Translations under genes and position numbers: made by a program | Assembly: GCF_024124665.1 (NCBI RefSeq) | Contig: NZ_JAMXSB010000008.1 | Coordinates: 186,001 to 250,000, forward strand | Direction: 5' to 3' | Length of the DNA: 64,000 nt | DNA from: Pleionea sp. CnH1-48 | GTDB taxonomy: Bacteria > Pseudomonadota > Gammaproteobacteria > Enterobacterales > Kangiellaceae | Shown here: positions 30,655 through 40,989 of the stretch, in pieces | Position numbering within the stretch: position 1 is the first letter of the stretch | Layout of the letters: each line of letters begins with the position of its first letter | Notes under the pieces: model-generated | Told to the model about the DNA's origin: nothing | Database searches by the model: none | Seen by the model: only the letters and a program-made list of their open reading frames with translations

Positions 30655-31611
30655 ATGATCGAACAATGGCGCTTAACCATTGACCAATGTCTCCAACATA
30701 ACAACGATGGAGATGCCGACTTATCATTATTTGATTTATCCAACTATGGACTACTGGCAGTCGAAGGCGAAGAATCGGCCAAGTTCCTGCAAGGCCAGCT
30801 CACCATTAATATTGACAAAGTCACTTCTGAACAAGGCAGCATTGGTGCGTTTTGTAACCCACAGGGGCGCATGCGTTCTTTGTTTGTTGTTTTGCCATCC
30901 TTGAACAATGAGGGCGACTACTGGTTATTGCTGCCTAAAGAAATATTGCCCCATACTCTGACGGAACTAAAGAAATACGCTCCATTTTTTAAAACCCAGT
31001 TAAGCGATCAATCGGATCAGTGGGGTATCTTTGGTCTCGCTGGTGCTCAAGAAAACTCTCCGAGTCAACAGAACGCCATCACTCAATGGCACGACGGATT
31101 ACTCTACGCGCCCTACAATGACGCTCATTTTGTCGCCATCTTGCCCTTAAGCAGTGCTAACGAATATTGGCAAAAGCACCAAGAGCAAGCCCGATTTGCA
31201 CCTTACTCAGAATGGTTGGTTCATTCTATCCAGCAGGGAGTGCCGCGTTTGTATCAATCTACTCTGGATCTCTTTTTGCCTCACTACCTGGACCTTCCCC
31301 CTTTAGGTGGCGTTGATTTTGACAAAGGCTGCTACACAGGCCAGGAAGTTGTTGCACGCATGCACTACAAAGCCACTTTGAAGTCTCATTTATACTATTT
31401 TACTGGCGAAAGTGATGTGACACCGGAACCGTCTACCCCTATTTGGGCAGATGGAAAAAAAATGGGTGACGTCGTTTGTGCCGAAACTCAGGGGCATCAG
31501 TTACATGTTATCGCTGTCACCAAAGACAGCATAGAAAAAAGCTCAAATATTCAGTGCATTGATGAAAATGGGCCTATACTTCAATGTAAAGGAAAAGCCC
31601 AATCGGATTAA
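30655..31611 (+). CDS. ygfZ: tRNA-modifying / folate-binding protein YgfZ
   Basis: Folate-dependent protein supporting iron-sulfur enzymes such as MiaB, 318 aa. The diagnostic motif KGCYTGQEVVARMHYK is present near residue 223, with the redox-active Cys. The N-terminal GcvT-like fold shows FLQGQLTINI and GAFCNPQGRMRSLF. ATG 30655 is preceded by AAAGG. Divergent from sdhE-ygfX. Confidence 0.95.
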   Translation: MIEQWRLTIDQCLQHNNDGDADLSLFDLSNYGLLAVEGEESAKFLQGQLTINIDKVTSEQGSIGAFCNPQGRMRSLFVVLPSLNNEGDYWLLLPKEILPHTLTELKKYAPFFKTQLSDQSDQWGIFGLAGAQENSPSQQNAITQWHDGLLYAPYNDAHFVAILPLSSANEYWQKHQEQARFAPYSEWLVHSIQQGVPRLYQSTLDLFLPHYLDLPPLGGVDFDKGCYTGQEVVARMHYKATLKSHLYYFTGESDVTPEPSTPIWADGKKMGDVVCAETQGHQLHVIAVTKDSIEKSSNIQCIDENGPILQCKGKAQSD

Positions 31612-31623
31612 AAGAAACGACTT

Positions 31624-32460
31624 ATGAGTTTGCAACAAACCTTTCTCAATGAATTACTGGACGCAATAAAAAATGACCGACTGACACTTCCCACGTTACC
31701 CGAAGTGGCGCTCCGTATTCGCGAGGCAGTGGATGATCCTGATGTCTCGGCAGCCAAGCTGGCCGATGAGATATCAAAGGACGCTGCGATGGCCGCGCGC
31801 ATCATTAAAGTAGCCAACAGTCCATTATTGCGAGGACGAGTTGTTGTAGACAATTTGCAGCTGGCGATATCCAGAATGGGGATCACTTTTGTACGCAATC
31901 TGGCAACAGGTTTAGCCATGGAGCAAATGTTTCAGGCCACCAACGATGCCGTTGACGAAAAACTGCGTTCCTCCTGGGAGCACTCAATAGAAGTGGCTTC
32001 CATTTGCCAAGTACTCGCCAGTCACTTCACACGCCTGAAGCCAGATCAGGCCATGTTGGCAGGATTGGTTCATGAGATTGGTACTTTACCCATTTTAACC
32101 TGTGCCGAAGAAACCCCAGAAATTCTGGAGCATCCAGGTATATTAGAAAAAATCATTGAACGCCTGCACCCGCGCATAGGCACAGAAATACTCAAAGCCT
32201 GGGATTTTCCCGAAGAGCTCGTTGCTGTTCCCATGGGCTATCTTAACTTCACTCGGGAATCAGAAGGCGACTCTGACTATGTCGATGTGGTCACTGTCGC
32301 CAATTTGCAGAGCTATCACGGCAGCAACCACCCGCTAGCTGAAGTGGATTGCAGTGTTATTCCAGCCTTCAAAAAGCTGGGATTATCTCACGAAGTTGAT
32401 GTCCATCATGTAGAAGAGCTGGCAGAAGATATTGACGAAGCACGCAGCGCATTGCTATAA
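31624..32460 (+). CDS. HDOD domain signalling protein
   Basis: 278 aa, essentially one HDOD domain: LPTLPEVALRIREAV, the DAAMAARIIKVANSP segment, and helices around LATGLAMEQMF and WEHSIEVASICQVLA. HDOD proteins are non-catalytic relatives of HD-domain phosphohydrolases and act in regulation, including c-di-GMP-linked pathways. It starts 12 bases after ygfZ, so it is probably in the same transcript. The target is unknown. Confidence 0.9.
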   Translation: MSLQQTFLNELLDAIKNDRLTLPTLPEVALRIREAVDDPDVSAAKLADEISKDAAMAARIIKVANSPLLRGRVVVDNLQLAISRMGITFVRNLATGLAMEQMFQATNDAVDEKLRSSWEHSIEVASICQVLASHFTRLKPDQAMLAGLVHEIGTLPILTCAEETPEILEHPGILEKIIERLHPRIGTEILKAWDFPEELVAVPMGYLNFTRESEGDSDYVDVVTVANLQSYHGSNHPLAEVDCSVIPAFKKLGLSHEVDVHHVEELAEDIDEARSALL

Positions 32461-32574
32461 GTCAATCTCACTAGGCCAATAATTCTCAGTAAACTGTTGA
32501 TTATCTACCGTTTATCGGCGCATTTCAGGTCTCTGGAGGGGTTATAATTAGTAATCTACCAATGAGGCTGATAT

Positions 32575-32600
32575 GGTTAAGTATTAACCACAGTTAACTG
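32575..32600. promoter_or_regulatory. Two adjacent palindromes upstream of the MshQ-like gene
   Basis: GGTTAA-GTA-TTAACC (32575-32589) is followed after one base by the perfect palindrome CAGTTAACTG (32591-32600). They lie about 40 bases before the start of the large secreted protein and just after a TATAAT-like sequence (32543-32548). A regulator binding site is plausible, but no known consensus was recognised. Confidence 0.45.
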
Positions 32601-32637
32601 AGCGCTCACTCTATATTTCAGCAGTAGGTAGGCACCC

Positions 32638-35600
32638 TTGTTAAAACCTCGTATCCCGTTCATAGTTGTAGCTCTGCTTTTTGTCTTTTCTTATCGGCTT
32701 GCTCATGCTGATTATGTCTTTCAGGTCGTGCCTCAAACCGCTTTTGACAGTGCCACAACAGATGTCGTTTGGACCAATGATGGCAGTCAGACGGGCTTCC
32801 CCATTGATGATGATTACCAACTGGTAAATATTGGCTTTACTTTTTATCTGGGCGAAACGGGTTATACACAAGTACGCATATTGGCAAATGGTGCTTTGCA
32901 CTTTGGTGCCGATCAAGGCTTCCACAAAGATTACACCAACGAAGCCTTGCCAATTACTGGCGTACAGACCGGTCCCGGATTCGAAGAAGCCGCCGACAGA
33001 ACGATTCTGGGCTACTGGGATGATTTAGAACCTAGCTCAGGCGGTACAGTGCGTTACAGTACGTCAGGCACAGCCCCCTATCGTCGTTTTGCCGTGAGCT
33101 GGATTTCAGTGCCTCGATACAATCAACCTACTACCGACTACACCATTCAGATCGTCATTTATGAAAATGGTGACATTCGTTTTCGCTATGGCAACGAAGA
33201 TGAAAATGGTTCTAGCGCCACCATCGGTGTTGAAGTCGACGATTCCGACTTTACTCAATTCTCCTTTAATACTCCGAATACAGTTAACGACGCTAATGAC
33301 ATCTTGTGGACTCGAGAATTGCCGGCTATCTCCAGTATTGAAGCCAGCTGTTCTGATCCCGACACCATTATAGTGACCTTTGCAGATACGGTCTCACCAG
33401 CACGAGCCAACGATCCTCTCACCTATACACTGAATAACGGCGCATCAGTAACCAGCGCCAACTTAACCAGTGCTACAACCGTAGAACTCACCACAGCTGC
33501 GGCCTTGAATCAGGGTATTACTTATACACTTAGCACAGGTACTCCGACACAAAACCAGAATTTTCAACTCACGGCCACCACAAATGTCACCTATTCTGAT
33601 AACTTTTCCAGTGGTGGTTACAGTGGCGGTACAGGAACCTGGGCAAGCAACTGGATAGAAGAAGATGACAACGGCTCCAGTGCTTCAGGAAACGTTTTTA
33701 TTTCAGGTAACGAAGTATTTATGGATGATCGTCCAAACTCTGGTGGCGAGCCTGCTCTATACCGACAAGTCGATCTATCAGCAGCAACCGCCGCGACTTT
33801 GACCGTCGACTTAAGGACGTTTAATACCTTAGAAAATAGTGATCGCTTTGCGGTAGAAGTATCCAGCAATGGAGGTGCCAGTTATACCACCTTGCAACTC
33901 TTTTCGAATGATTTCTCGGGTACGTTTAATTATGACATTAGCGCTCACTTGTCTGCTCAAACTCGAATTCGATTTCGTATTGACGCAAACTACGGCGGTT
34001 TTAACGAGTTTGTGGGTATAGATAATATTGTCATTGCAGCCACCGAAACCGCCACCTGCGTGCCCGCTGTGGATCATTTTGAAATCCTCCATGATGGTAA
34101 CGGGATTAATTGTCTGGCAGAGCCCATTACTATAAAGGCCGTCGATTCTGGCGGCACCACGGTAACCGGCTTTACAGGAACGGTCAATTTATCGCTGTCG
34201 ACCAACAACGGTAACTGGTTTACGGTTGATAACAACAATACCAGCATCGATCCCGCTGAAGGCACATTAACCGATACCGCTAATGATGATGATGGCGCCG
34301 CCACTTATCAATTTGTCGCCGCCGATAACGGCGAAGTGGTACTGTATCTACAAAACACTCATGAAGAGACTACGAATATTGGTGTTACCGACGGTAGCAT
34401 TACCGATGATGACAGCGAAGGAAACATCACCTTCCGTCCTTTCGGTTTCTTAGCCACACCAGCACCTGTAGGGACACAAATTGCAGGTCGCCCTTTCAAT
34501 ATGTCATTGACAGCAGCGGGCCAAACTCCCGGCAACCCCAACTGCGGTGTCATTGAAGAATACGCGGGCACAAAAGCCATCAACTTCTGGTCCAGTTATG
34601 TATCCCCCGCGACCAGCCCTACCAATGTCACCGTTAATAGCAACACCATCGGTACTTCCGAAGCGACCTCCAGTAGTCAGAATGTCAGCTTTGTAAATGG
34701 TGTTGCCGTGATTTCTGTACAGTACAACGACGTTGGGCAAATCAGCTTGAATGCCAAAGATGATATTGGTATTGGTGATCCCGTTGCAGGAACTACAAGT
34801 GAAATCATTGGTGGTGTGGCACCTTTTGTGGTGCGTCCATTTGGCTATGATATTCAGATAAGTACAGACCCTTATGCCGATGATGCCAACGACGATATGT
34901 TCACTCGCGCGGGCGTCGATTTCTCAATGACCGTTCGTAGTGTTCTGTGGCAAGCAGGAGACGATCTTGATAATAATGGTATCCCTGACCCTTATATCGA
35001 TACCAACGCTGATGGAAGGCCTGACTCAGGCGGTGATCTCAGCAATAATGGCGCTACCCCTAACATTCATCAAATCAGCGGCAGTGTTGCTCTTACGCCC
35101 GTCCCAATCATAGTGGCTAATGCAGGCGTTCTATCGGTTAGCAGCTTTAACTTTAGTTCTTTTGTTGCAGGCAGCTATACCTTCAACCAACAATGGAATG
35201 AAGTAGGCCTATTACAAATTGATGCACTCACTAATGACTTTATGTCGACGGGCCTAAGTATCGAAGGAGAACGAATTAATATCGGACGCTTTGTTCCCCA
35301 TCATTATGATTTGACCATTGATACTATTGCCGAACAGTGCGGCACTTTTACTTATGCGGGTTTTGATGACGGAGTTAACGCTGGTCTTGATAAAAACGGC
35401 CAGCCCTTTTCAGTCAGTGGTAACATCACCGCAGAGAATGCCGCCAACGGCACCACACAAAACTATCAAGGTGCTTTTGCCAAACTAGTCCCTGCTAATA
35501 TCAGTGCAACACCCTACAATGTAACAGCTGCTGCTAACGCGACTGGAACGCTTAATTTCTCTTCCTCTGCGTTAAGTTTTTCTGCAGGCACCAGCAGTTA

Positions 35601-36165
35601 TTCCGCTGCGGCAGTCGACTACCAACACCCCGCTCTGGCTGCTCCATTTAATTTGCGAGTAAACATCAACGCAGCAGATTCAGACGGAATCACGCTACCC
35701 TCCATCGTAAACTCCAACGACTTTGAAGTCAGACAAGGGCGTTTTCAGATAACCAGTGTGTATGGACCTGAAACTCAAATGCTCGAGATGCCCGTGTTTG
35801 CAAACTACTACAATGGCACCACCTGGATAGTGAACAATGCTGACAACTGTACTCAATATCAGGCCGCAAACATTAGCTTTGTACCTGGAACTTATACAGG
35901 CACACTGACCGCAGGAAGCACCAGTGCCACAGTTCCCATTTTATCGACTCTGGTTACAGGCCGCTCAGATGTTGGTGATGGAATTTTCTTCTCTGCCCCA
36001 TCCGGTGGCCAAACAGGACAGGTGGATGTGCTCTACTCACTCACAGCATTGCCATGGCTTGGCTTTGACTGGAATGGTGACAATTCGATTAATTCACCAC
36101 GAGCCACCATCAGCTTTGGTAGCTATCGAGGCAATGATCGGGTTATTTATTGGCGCGAAAATTAA
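32638..36165 (+). CDS. MshQ-like DUF6701 secreted protein
   Basis: Large exported protein of 1175 aa. The only usable start is TTG 32638, since an in-frame stop lies 3 codons upstream; AGGTAGG precedes it, and a signal peptide follows (cleavage near AHA-DYV). The N-terminal 220 residues form an Asp/Gly/Thr-rich beta domain (ILANGALHFG, GYWDDLEPSSGG). A jelly-roll-like region with DNFSSGGY follows. From about residue 480 the DUF6701 pattern of MSHA-pilus protein MshQ is seen: VDHFEILHDGNGINC, GTVNLSLSTNNG, RPFGF, VPHHYDLT and the C-terminal FGSYRGNDRVIYWRE. No msh pilus genes lie nearby. A surface or pilus-linked adhesin is the best guess. Confidence 0.75.
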   Translation: MLKPRIPFIVVALLFVFSYRLAHADYVFQVVPQTAFDSATTDVVWTNDGSQTGFPIDDDYQLVNIGFTFYLGETGYTQVRILANGALHFGADQGFHKDYTNEALPITGVQTGPGFEEAADRTILGYWDDLEPSSGGTVRYSTSGTAPYRRFAVSWISVPRYNQPTTDYTIQIVIYENGDIRFRYGNEDENGSSATIGVEVDDSDFTQFSFNTPNTVNDANDILWTRELPAISSIEASCSDPDTIIVTFADTVSPARANDPLTYTLNNGASVTSANLTSATTVELTTAAALNQGITYTLSTGTPTQNQNFQLTATTNVTYSDNFSSGGYSGGTGTWASNWIEEDDNGSSASGNVFISGNEVFMDDRPNSGGEPALYRQVDLSAATAATLTVDLRTFNTLENSDRFAVEVSSNGGASYTTLQLFSNDFSGTFNYDISAHLSAQTRIRFRIDANYGGFNEFVGIDNIVIAATETATCVPAVDHFEILHDGNGINCLAEPITIKAVDSGGTTVTGFTGTVNLSLSTNNGNWFTVDNNNTSIDPAEGTLTDTANDDDGAATYQFVAADNGEVVLYLQNTHEETTNIGVTDGSITDDDSEGNITFRPFGFLATPAPVGTQIAGRPFNMSLTAAGQTPGNPNCGVIEEYAGTKAINFWSSYVSPATSPTNVTVNSNTIGTSEATSSSQNVSFVNGVAVISVQYNDVGQISLNAKDDIGIGDPVAGTTSEIIGGVAPFVVRPFGYDIQISTDPYADDANDDMFTRAGVDFSMTVRSVLWQAGDDLDNNGIPDPYIDTNADGRPDSGGDLSNNGATPNIHQISGSVALTPVPIIVANAGVLSVSSFNFSSFVAGSYTFNQQWNEVGLLQIDALTNDFMSTGLSIEGERINIGRFVPHHYDLTIDTIAEQCGTFTYAGFDDGVNAGLDKNGQPFSVSGNITAENAANGTTQNYQGAFAKLVPANISATPYNVTAAANATGTLNFSSSALSFSAGTSSYSAAAVDYQHPALAAPFNLRVNINAADSDGITLPSIVNSNDFEVRQGRFQITSVYGPETQMLEMPVFANYYNGTTWIVNNADNCTQYQAANISFVPGTYTGTLTAGSTSATVPILSTLVTGRSDVGDGIFFSAPSGGQTGQVDVLYSLTALPWLGFDWNGDNSINSPRATISFGSYRGNDRVIYWREN

Positions 36166-36197
36166 TAACATCTCGACACCAGCATCAATGCTCCAAC

Positions 36198-39100
36198 TTA
36201 TCGGGTCGGCATTTGATGTTGGTCATGCAACACTTGTTGTAAACGTGTTGCCACGGTCCCCAATAACTTTTTACAGGTCACCGCATCATGACTCAGCAAC
36301 TGATTAAATCTTTGTGCATCCAACACAATCACCATAACGTCATCCAATGCAGCCACATCTGATGCTCTAACGCTCCCGGTGATGGTTCCTAGCTCACCGA
36401 CGGGTTGGCCGGCTTTTATTCTGGCCACAGGTTGCATGCCCTGTTCGGTTTTTAGTTGTGCCTGTAACTCTCCTTTATACAACAGATATAGCTCATGAGA
36501 GTGTTCCCCTTCCTGACATAAGGTAGCACCTATGGCATAAGCTCTGACTTCTGATAATTGTGCCAGACGAGCTAACGCAGGCAGATCCAGGTTTTTAAAC
36601 AGGTCAAACGTTAATAGCCAGGCCAGGCGATCAGTAAGAGAGATGGGTAAGCGCTTGTAATCTTTTGATGCTCGAGACTCACCAAACTGCCATCTTAAAC
36701 GAACATTCTTTTGTTCACCCATGGTGATGGGTTGTTCGCTCGTTATTGCGGTTTCACGTTTGATGCGACGACGCCCCAAAAAGATCTTCGCCGCAGAGCT
36801 GTCGGCACATACCCATACTTGACCTTTATGCTCATAAAAATGCGCATGCATAGGTAACAACTCACTAGAAGCAATAGATAAAGAGGCGAGACTGGATGCC
36901 CCCATGGTAGCAGGGAGTGAAGTACGAAATAATTCTTCAGGCTGCCCCCCTACGGAAACAAAAAAATGAACCTCACGTTCTCCATGAGTTTCAGGATGCT
37001 CAGCTTGCTGTTTAGCCGCCGTAATAAATTCGTGACTAGCATAACGCTCATAAAAATCGGCAAGCTGCTCCGTTGGCTTGCCTTCACTCAACGCCAGATG
37101 CGCATAAAAGCTGACATAAGGATCCGGATCTTGCGACAAAGACTGCAATAAAGAAGACACTTCAATCTGGCTCAACAAACACACCAAGTCTAAAGGTTTA
37201 TGGGGGGTTGATGCACGTTTGGTTAACAAGTATTGACGAAAGTTTTCATCAGCCCTCAATAGATCAGGCAACACATCTTCCAGTTCGTGAAACTCAAGGC
37301 GAGCCTGCAAAAAACCACTCACAGAAAAATGTAAGTCCTGCAACATACTTTGTTGCTCAGACTGTATATCCAAACTCAAACAATTTTTGATGTACTCATT
37401 CATTAAACTAAATATGCGCATCGAGAGCGCATGAATCAAAACAATAATGGGAGTTAGATGGCCAGCCTCTTCCATCCGCTCCAGACTGCGAAGTTGATTC
37501 ACTTCATGTTCAATGCGCTTTAAAAGGTTCTGGTTATAATTTCGAATAGGGTTGTTGGTTCCAGCAATATCAACGAGCCAGGCTTGATAGTCATGCTCAT
37601 CAACAGCATACAAACTCCGTAACCGATTCATTTCTTTTTCAAAACTTTCTGAGCTCATTAAAGCCGATAAAGAGACATCCGAATCGGTTTGCTGTAATAG
37701 CCAACGCTCAGCCAACGGTTTAAAGGACTGAAAACCAGCTTGACGCTGTTGGTTTCGTTGGCGGTCAACATCCAGTAATGAAGCATCTTCGACGCCTAAC
37801 GATAAAATAATACTATGATGCTCTTCTTCACTGAGCCCCAGGTTTGTACGAACGTCAGCCAACACCGTTAAGCTTTCAACCGACGTAATCCCTCCTTGCT
37901 CTAACATATCCTTTAAGGTTTCTCGATAAACATTGGCTTTCTGCTCTTTACTGATGTTGGGCAAGGTTTTTGCCAGGATATACACTTCATCCGCTTTTAA
38001 CTCTTCTAACTTGCGCCCTTCGAGTAAGTTAGAAAAATCGATAGGTAAAGTGCGCAACTGTCGAATCAATGACTTCATCAGAGATTCACGTCGATACTCT
38101 TCGGGGTTTCGCAACCAGCTCTTAACCAACCATAATGTACTGATAATAGTAAGAGCAAATAGCAGAAATGATACAACTTCAGCTGAGAAAAAAAGCAGTA
38201 AGTTTTGAGTGCTGTAAAAATAAAACACATTAAAAGTGATAAACGTCGTCACACAATAAAAATTATGTTGAATAACCACGGGATTAAATGAGCCATACTG
38301 ATTTAATAATGCCTTGGTAATGGCTTCAAAAGTGCGCGCAATGATATTGGCAACCACAACACTCAAACCCAGTATCAAAGGAACAACAAGCCAACTCCAA
38401 GCCACCGTCACACTTTGATAAGAGGAAGGCAGTAAGCTTTCTAGCACTTGTAAAAATAGAGCATTTTCATAAAAGCCAATAACCAACCCAATAAGTCCAT
38501 AGGTAGCCCACTTGCGTCCTTTTACATTCAGTTCCTGCCAATATTGTTTTTCTAAGTCGATGTCGGGGCAATAGGCTTTACAGCCGACACAGGTACTCAC
38601 ATCTTCATTTCCTCCCGCCGAACGGCACATGGATTTTGGCGTGCGAGTATTAGCATCGTAAAAATGGCTTTCTAACAAACCACCCGGCTCAGAATAGAAT
38701 TTTTGTACCGGAGCCATTGGGCAAAAATAGTGACACCATGTTTTCCCCCCAAACAGATAACCACAAATAATGGCCAGACTGATTAAACCCAGAAAAAACA
38801 GTGCTAATAAGAATGGCTCATTGCCAATCCAAAGCGCACGGCAACACACACCGACAAATAATAATGAAAACTGCACCAACCAAAAGTTTTGTGCCAGCCA
38901 GCTGTCCTTATCAATAAGTCGAATACGACGCTCAATCTTTCCATTTTTGGTATTAAAAGATTTTTTCATCCATTGAATACCTAAACGCCGTGGCAACTGC
39001 ATCAAAGCAGACAAAGGACATACACGGCGCCAGGCTTCATGGCCAGCCACCATTAAAAAAACAGGAATAAAAGGAACAAGAATCGTCCAGAAAAGTGTTA

Positions 39101-39242
39101 AAGAAAACTCTGAAGGATCATAAATACGATGCGTTGTTTGAATATTTTCAGACCACAATAAGCCAACAATTAAACAGCCCCAGCCGAACGCCAGTAGATA
39201 ACTTAACCAACGAACCTTTATTTCGGCCATTCTGGACAGCAT
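36198..39242 (-). CDS. Membrane polyferredoxin (NapH/FixG-like) fused to a cyclic-nucleotide-binding domain
   Basis: About 1014 aa from ATG 39242 (GGGGAG upstream). The N-terminal third has several membrane helices. Iron-sulfur ligands are C75 (RVCP), C170-x3-C174-P, and C206/C218/C221/C225 (CVGCKAYCP), resembling NapH/CcoG/NosR-type quinol-linked electron carriers. About 450 helical residues without a recognised domain follow. A forkhead-associated-like or beta-rich stretch may lie near 745-840, and a CRP-type cyclic-nucleotide-binding domain occupies about 890-1005 (LFKNLDLPALARL, GELGTITGS). No DNA-binding helix-turn-helix is seen after it. Divergent from a flavin/2Fe-2S reductase, which may be its redox partner. 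Function inferred, not known. Confidence 0.8.
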   Translation of the reverse strand: MLSRMAEIKVRWLSYLLAFGWGCLIVGLLWSENIQTTHRIYDPSEFSLTLFWTILVPFIPVFLMVAGHEAWRRVCPLSALMQLPRRLGIQWMKKSFNTKNGKIERRIRLIDKDSWLAQNFWLVQFSLLFVGVCCRALWIGNEPFLLALFFLGLISLAIICGYLFGGKTWCHYFCPMAPVQKFYSEPGGLLESHFYDANTRTPKSMCRSAGGNEDVSTCVGCKAYCPDIDLEKQYWQELNVKGRKWATYGLIGLVIGFYENALFLQVLESLLPSSYQSVTVAWSWLVVPLILGLSVVVANIIARTFEAITKALLNQYGSFNPVVIQHNFYCVTTFITFNVFYFYSTQNLLLFFSAEVVSFLLFALTIISTLWLVKSWLRNPEEYRRESLMKSLIRQLRTLPIDFSNLLEGRKLEELKADEVYILAKTLPNISKEQKANVYRETLKDMLEQGGITSVESLTVLADVRTNLGLSEEEHHSIILSLGVEDASLLDVDRQRNQQRQAGFQSFKPLAERWLLQQTDSDVSLSALMSSESFEKEMNRLRSLYAVDEHDYQAWLVDIAGTNNPIRNYNQNLLKRIEHEVNQLRSLERMEEAGHLTPIIVLIHALSMRIFSLMNEYIKNCLSLDIQSEQQSMLQDLHFSVSGFLQARLEFHELEDVLPDLLRADENFRQYLLTKRASTPHKPLDLVCLLSQIEVSSLLQSLSQDPDPYVSFYAHLALSEGKPTEQLADFYERYASHEFITAAKQQAEHPETHGEREVHFFVSVGGQPEELFRTSLPATMGASSLASLSIASSELLPMHAHFYEHKGQVWVCADSSAAKIFLGRRRIKRETAITSEQPITMGEQKNVRLRWQFGESRASKDYKRLPISLTDRLAWLLTFDLFKNLDLPALARLAQLSEVRAYAIGATLCQEGEHSHELYLLYKGELQAQLKTEQGMQPVARIKAGQPVGELGTITGSVRASDVAALDDVMVIVLDAQRFNQLLSHDAVTCKKLLGTVATRLQQVLHDQHQMPTR

Positions 39243-39320
39243 ATCGTGGCTCCCCACCGTGTTTTCTTATCTTGATTAGTGTAACATTACGCCAGCTTTG
39301 GTCAAATAACATGCGATATC

Positions 39321-40910
39321 ATGACACAACAACATTTCTTTATATTACTACTCGCTCACTTAGCGGGCGGACAAGAACATGTCTCTGCTGCCCAGGTTGA
39401 AACTTTACTGAAACTCAAAAAGGACTTTCCACAGTGCGCCCAATGGCTGCCCGAGTCCGAAATGGTTTTTGCCAAGTTATGGGGAGAGATTGGCGGTCTT
39501 GACGCAGCAGCCCGATTAACTGCTTTACAACAAAACTGGGCACCATTGGCAACCGCCAATGTCGATACACAAACAATCGAAAAAATCGCTTTAAAACTGT
39601 TAGCTGCAGAAAGCCTGCTGCCTAACGTGGTTGCTCCAGAGCAACACCAACAACAAGTTCAAGAACTACTGCAACAACTCAAACCTGCCAGCACACAAGC
39701 AGCCACGGCAGAAACCATCGCTGTTGCATCTGAAGAAATAGAGGTCGAAGATGTTAGCCAGTGGCCACTATGGGAAAAAGGACTCACCGAGCTTCGTTGT
39801 GTGAATGTGATCCAGCAAACTCACGACGTAAAAAGCTTTCAGTTTGTGTCTGAACCACGACAGAAATTTCATTATAAACCCGGTCAATTTGTTGCTTTGC
39901 AATTGCAAATAGACGGAAAACGGGTGATTCGCTCTTATACTATTTCATCATCACCTTCTCGCCCCTATCTGCTAGAAATCACCGTTAAACGCGATCCTAA
40001 CGGTCTGGTGTCCAGCTGGTTGCATGACAATATGCAGGTTGGCGAGCCACTTAAGGTACGAGGCCCCAATGGTCGCTTTAATAATTGGGACCACCCCACT
40101 AACAAAGCACTGTTACTATCCGCAGGTAGTGGTATTACGCCCTGTATGTCGATGGCACGTTGGTGGACCGATACCAGCAGCGACACCGACGTTGTCTTCT
40201 TCCATAGCGCCAAAGCGGTTAAAGATATTATCTTTGCCGAAGAAACTGCACTGATGGACAAAAACCATACTGCATTTCGCAACCTGGTCACCTGCACGCG
40301 CCCAGAAGCCGGTGAAAGCTGGTCAGGATTAACAGGACGTCTAAGTGCCGAGATGTTGCAGCTGGCTTGTCCAGACTTTCATGAACGTACGGTCTATTGC
40401 TGTGGCCCAGAACCCTTTATGACATCAGCGAAACAACTGTTGGAAAGTCTGGGTTTTGATATGTCACGTTACTTCGAAGAAAGCTTTGGCGGAGCAGCCA
40501 AAAAACGCCCTACACCACCCGCAGGAAGCAGCAGCCAACCTAAGCCTCAGCCTAAAGTAGCTGCACCAGCAAAACCAGAGCCAGCGCCACCCGCCCCCGT
40601 TGCCGAAGCTTCAACAGCAGCCCCAAAGGCGCCGGAGCAACGTGCTGGTGAGTATCAGTTGAGCTTCAAGCAGAGTAACAAGCGCACAGTTTTGGGAGAG
40701 AATGACTTTATTCTCGACAAAGCAGATGAAGAAGATGTTTTTATCGATTATAGTTGCCGTTCAGGTACTTGTGGGACCTGTCGAGTAAAACTGCTTTCTG
40801 GTGACGTCAGTATGGATTGTGACGAAGGCCTTGATGCCGACGCTCGCGCCGAAGGTTACATACTAACCTGCACCACTCGGCTGAAATCAGATGTCGTGAT
40901 TGACGTTTAA
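39321..40910 (+). CDS. FAD/NAD(P)/2Fe-2S oxidoreductase with extra N-terminal domain
   Basis: Flavin reductase of the ferredoxin-NADP reductase type, 529 aa. Residues 1-115 form an unassigned helical domain. The FAD-binding motif RSYTISSSPSRP (near 205) is followed by the NAD-binding AGSGITPCMSMARW and by YCCGPEPFM. A Pro/Ala/Lys-rich linker (about 393-440) joins a plant-type ferredoxin with cluster ligands C479, C484, C487 and C517. The arrangement resembles Hcr (hybrid-cluster protein reductase) and phenol/vanillate reductases. It lies divergent to the cNMP-polyferredoxin gene with 78 bases between, suggesting a shared control region and a joint electron-transfer role. Confidence 0.88.
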   Translation: MTQQHFFILLLAHLAGGQEHVSAAQVETLLKLKKDFPQCAQWLPESEMVFAKLWGEIGGLDAAARLTALQQNWAPLATANVDTQTIEKIALKLLAAESLLPNVVAPEQHQQQVQELLQQLKPASTQAATAETIAVASEEIEVEDVSQWPLWEKGLTELRCVNVIQQTHDVKSFQFVSEPRQKFHYKPGQFVALQLQIDGKRVIRSYTISSSPSRPYLLEITVKRDPNGLVSSWLHDNMQVGEPLKVRGPNGRFNNWDHPTNKALLLSAGSGITPCMSMARWWTDTSSDTDVVFFHSAKAVKDIIFAEETALMDKNHTAFRNLVTCTRPEAGESWSGLTGRLSAEMLQLACPDFHERTVYCCGPEPFMTSAKQLLESLGFDMSRYFEESFGGAAKKRPTPPAGSSSQPKPQPKVAAPAKPEPAPPAPVAEASTAAPKAPEQRAGEYQLSFKQSNKRTVLGENDFILDKADEEDVFIDYSCRSGTCGTCRVKLLSGDVSMDCDEGLDADARAEGYILTCTTRLKSDVVIDV

Positions 40911-40989
40911 TCAAACTATTTCCACTGCTCTGCCCATACAATCACGCTATGCAGAGCAGTCATAAAATAACAACATGTTGGAGAAATCA

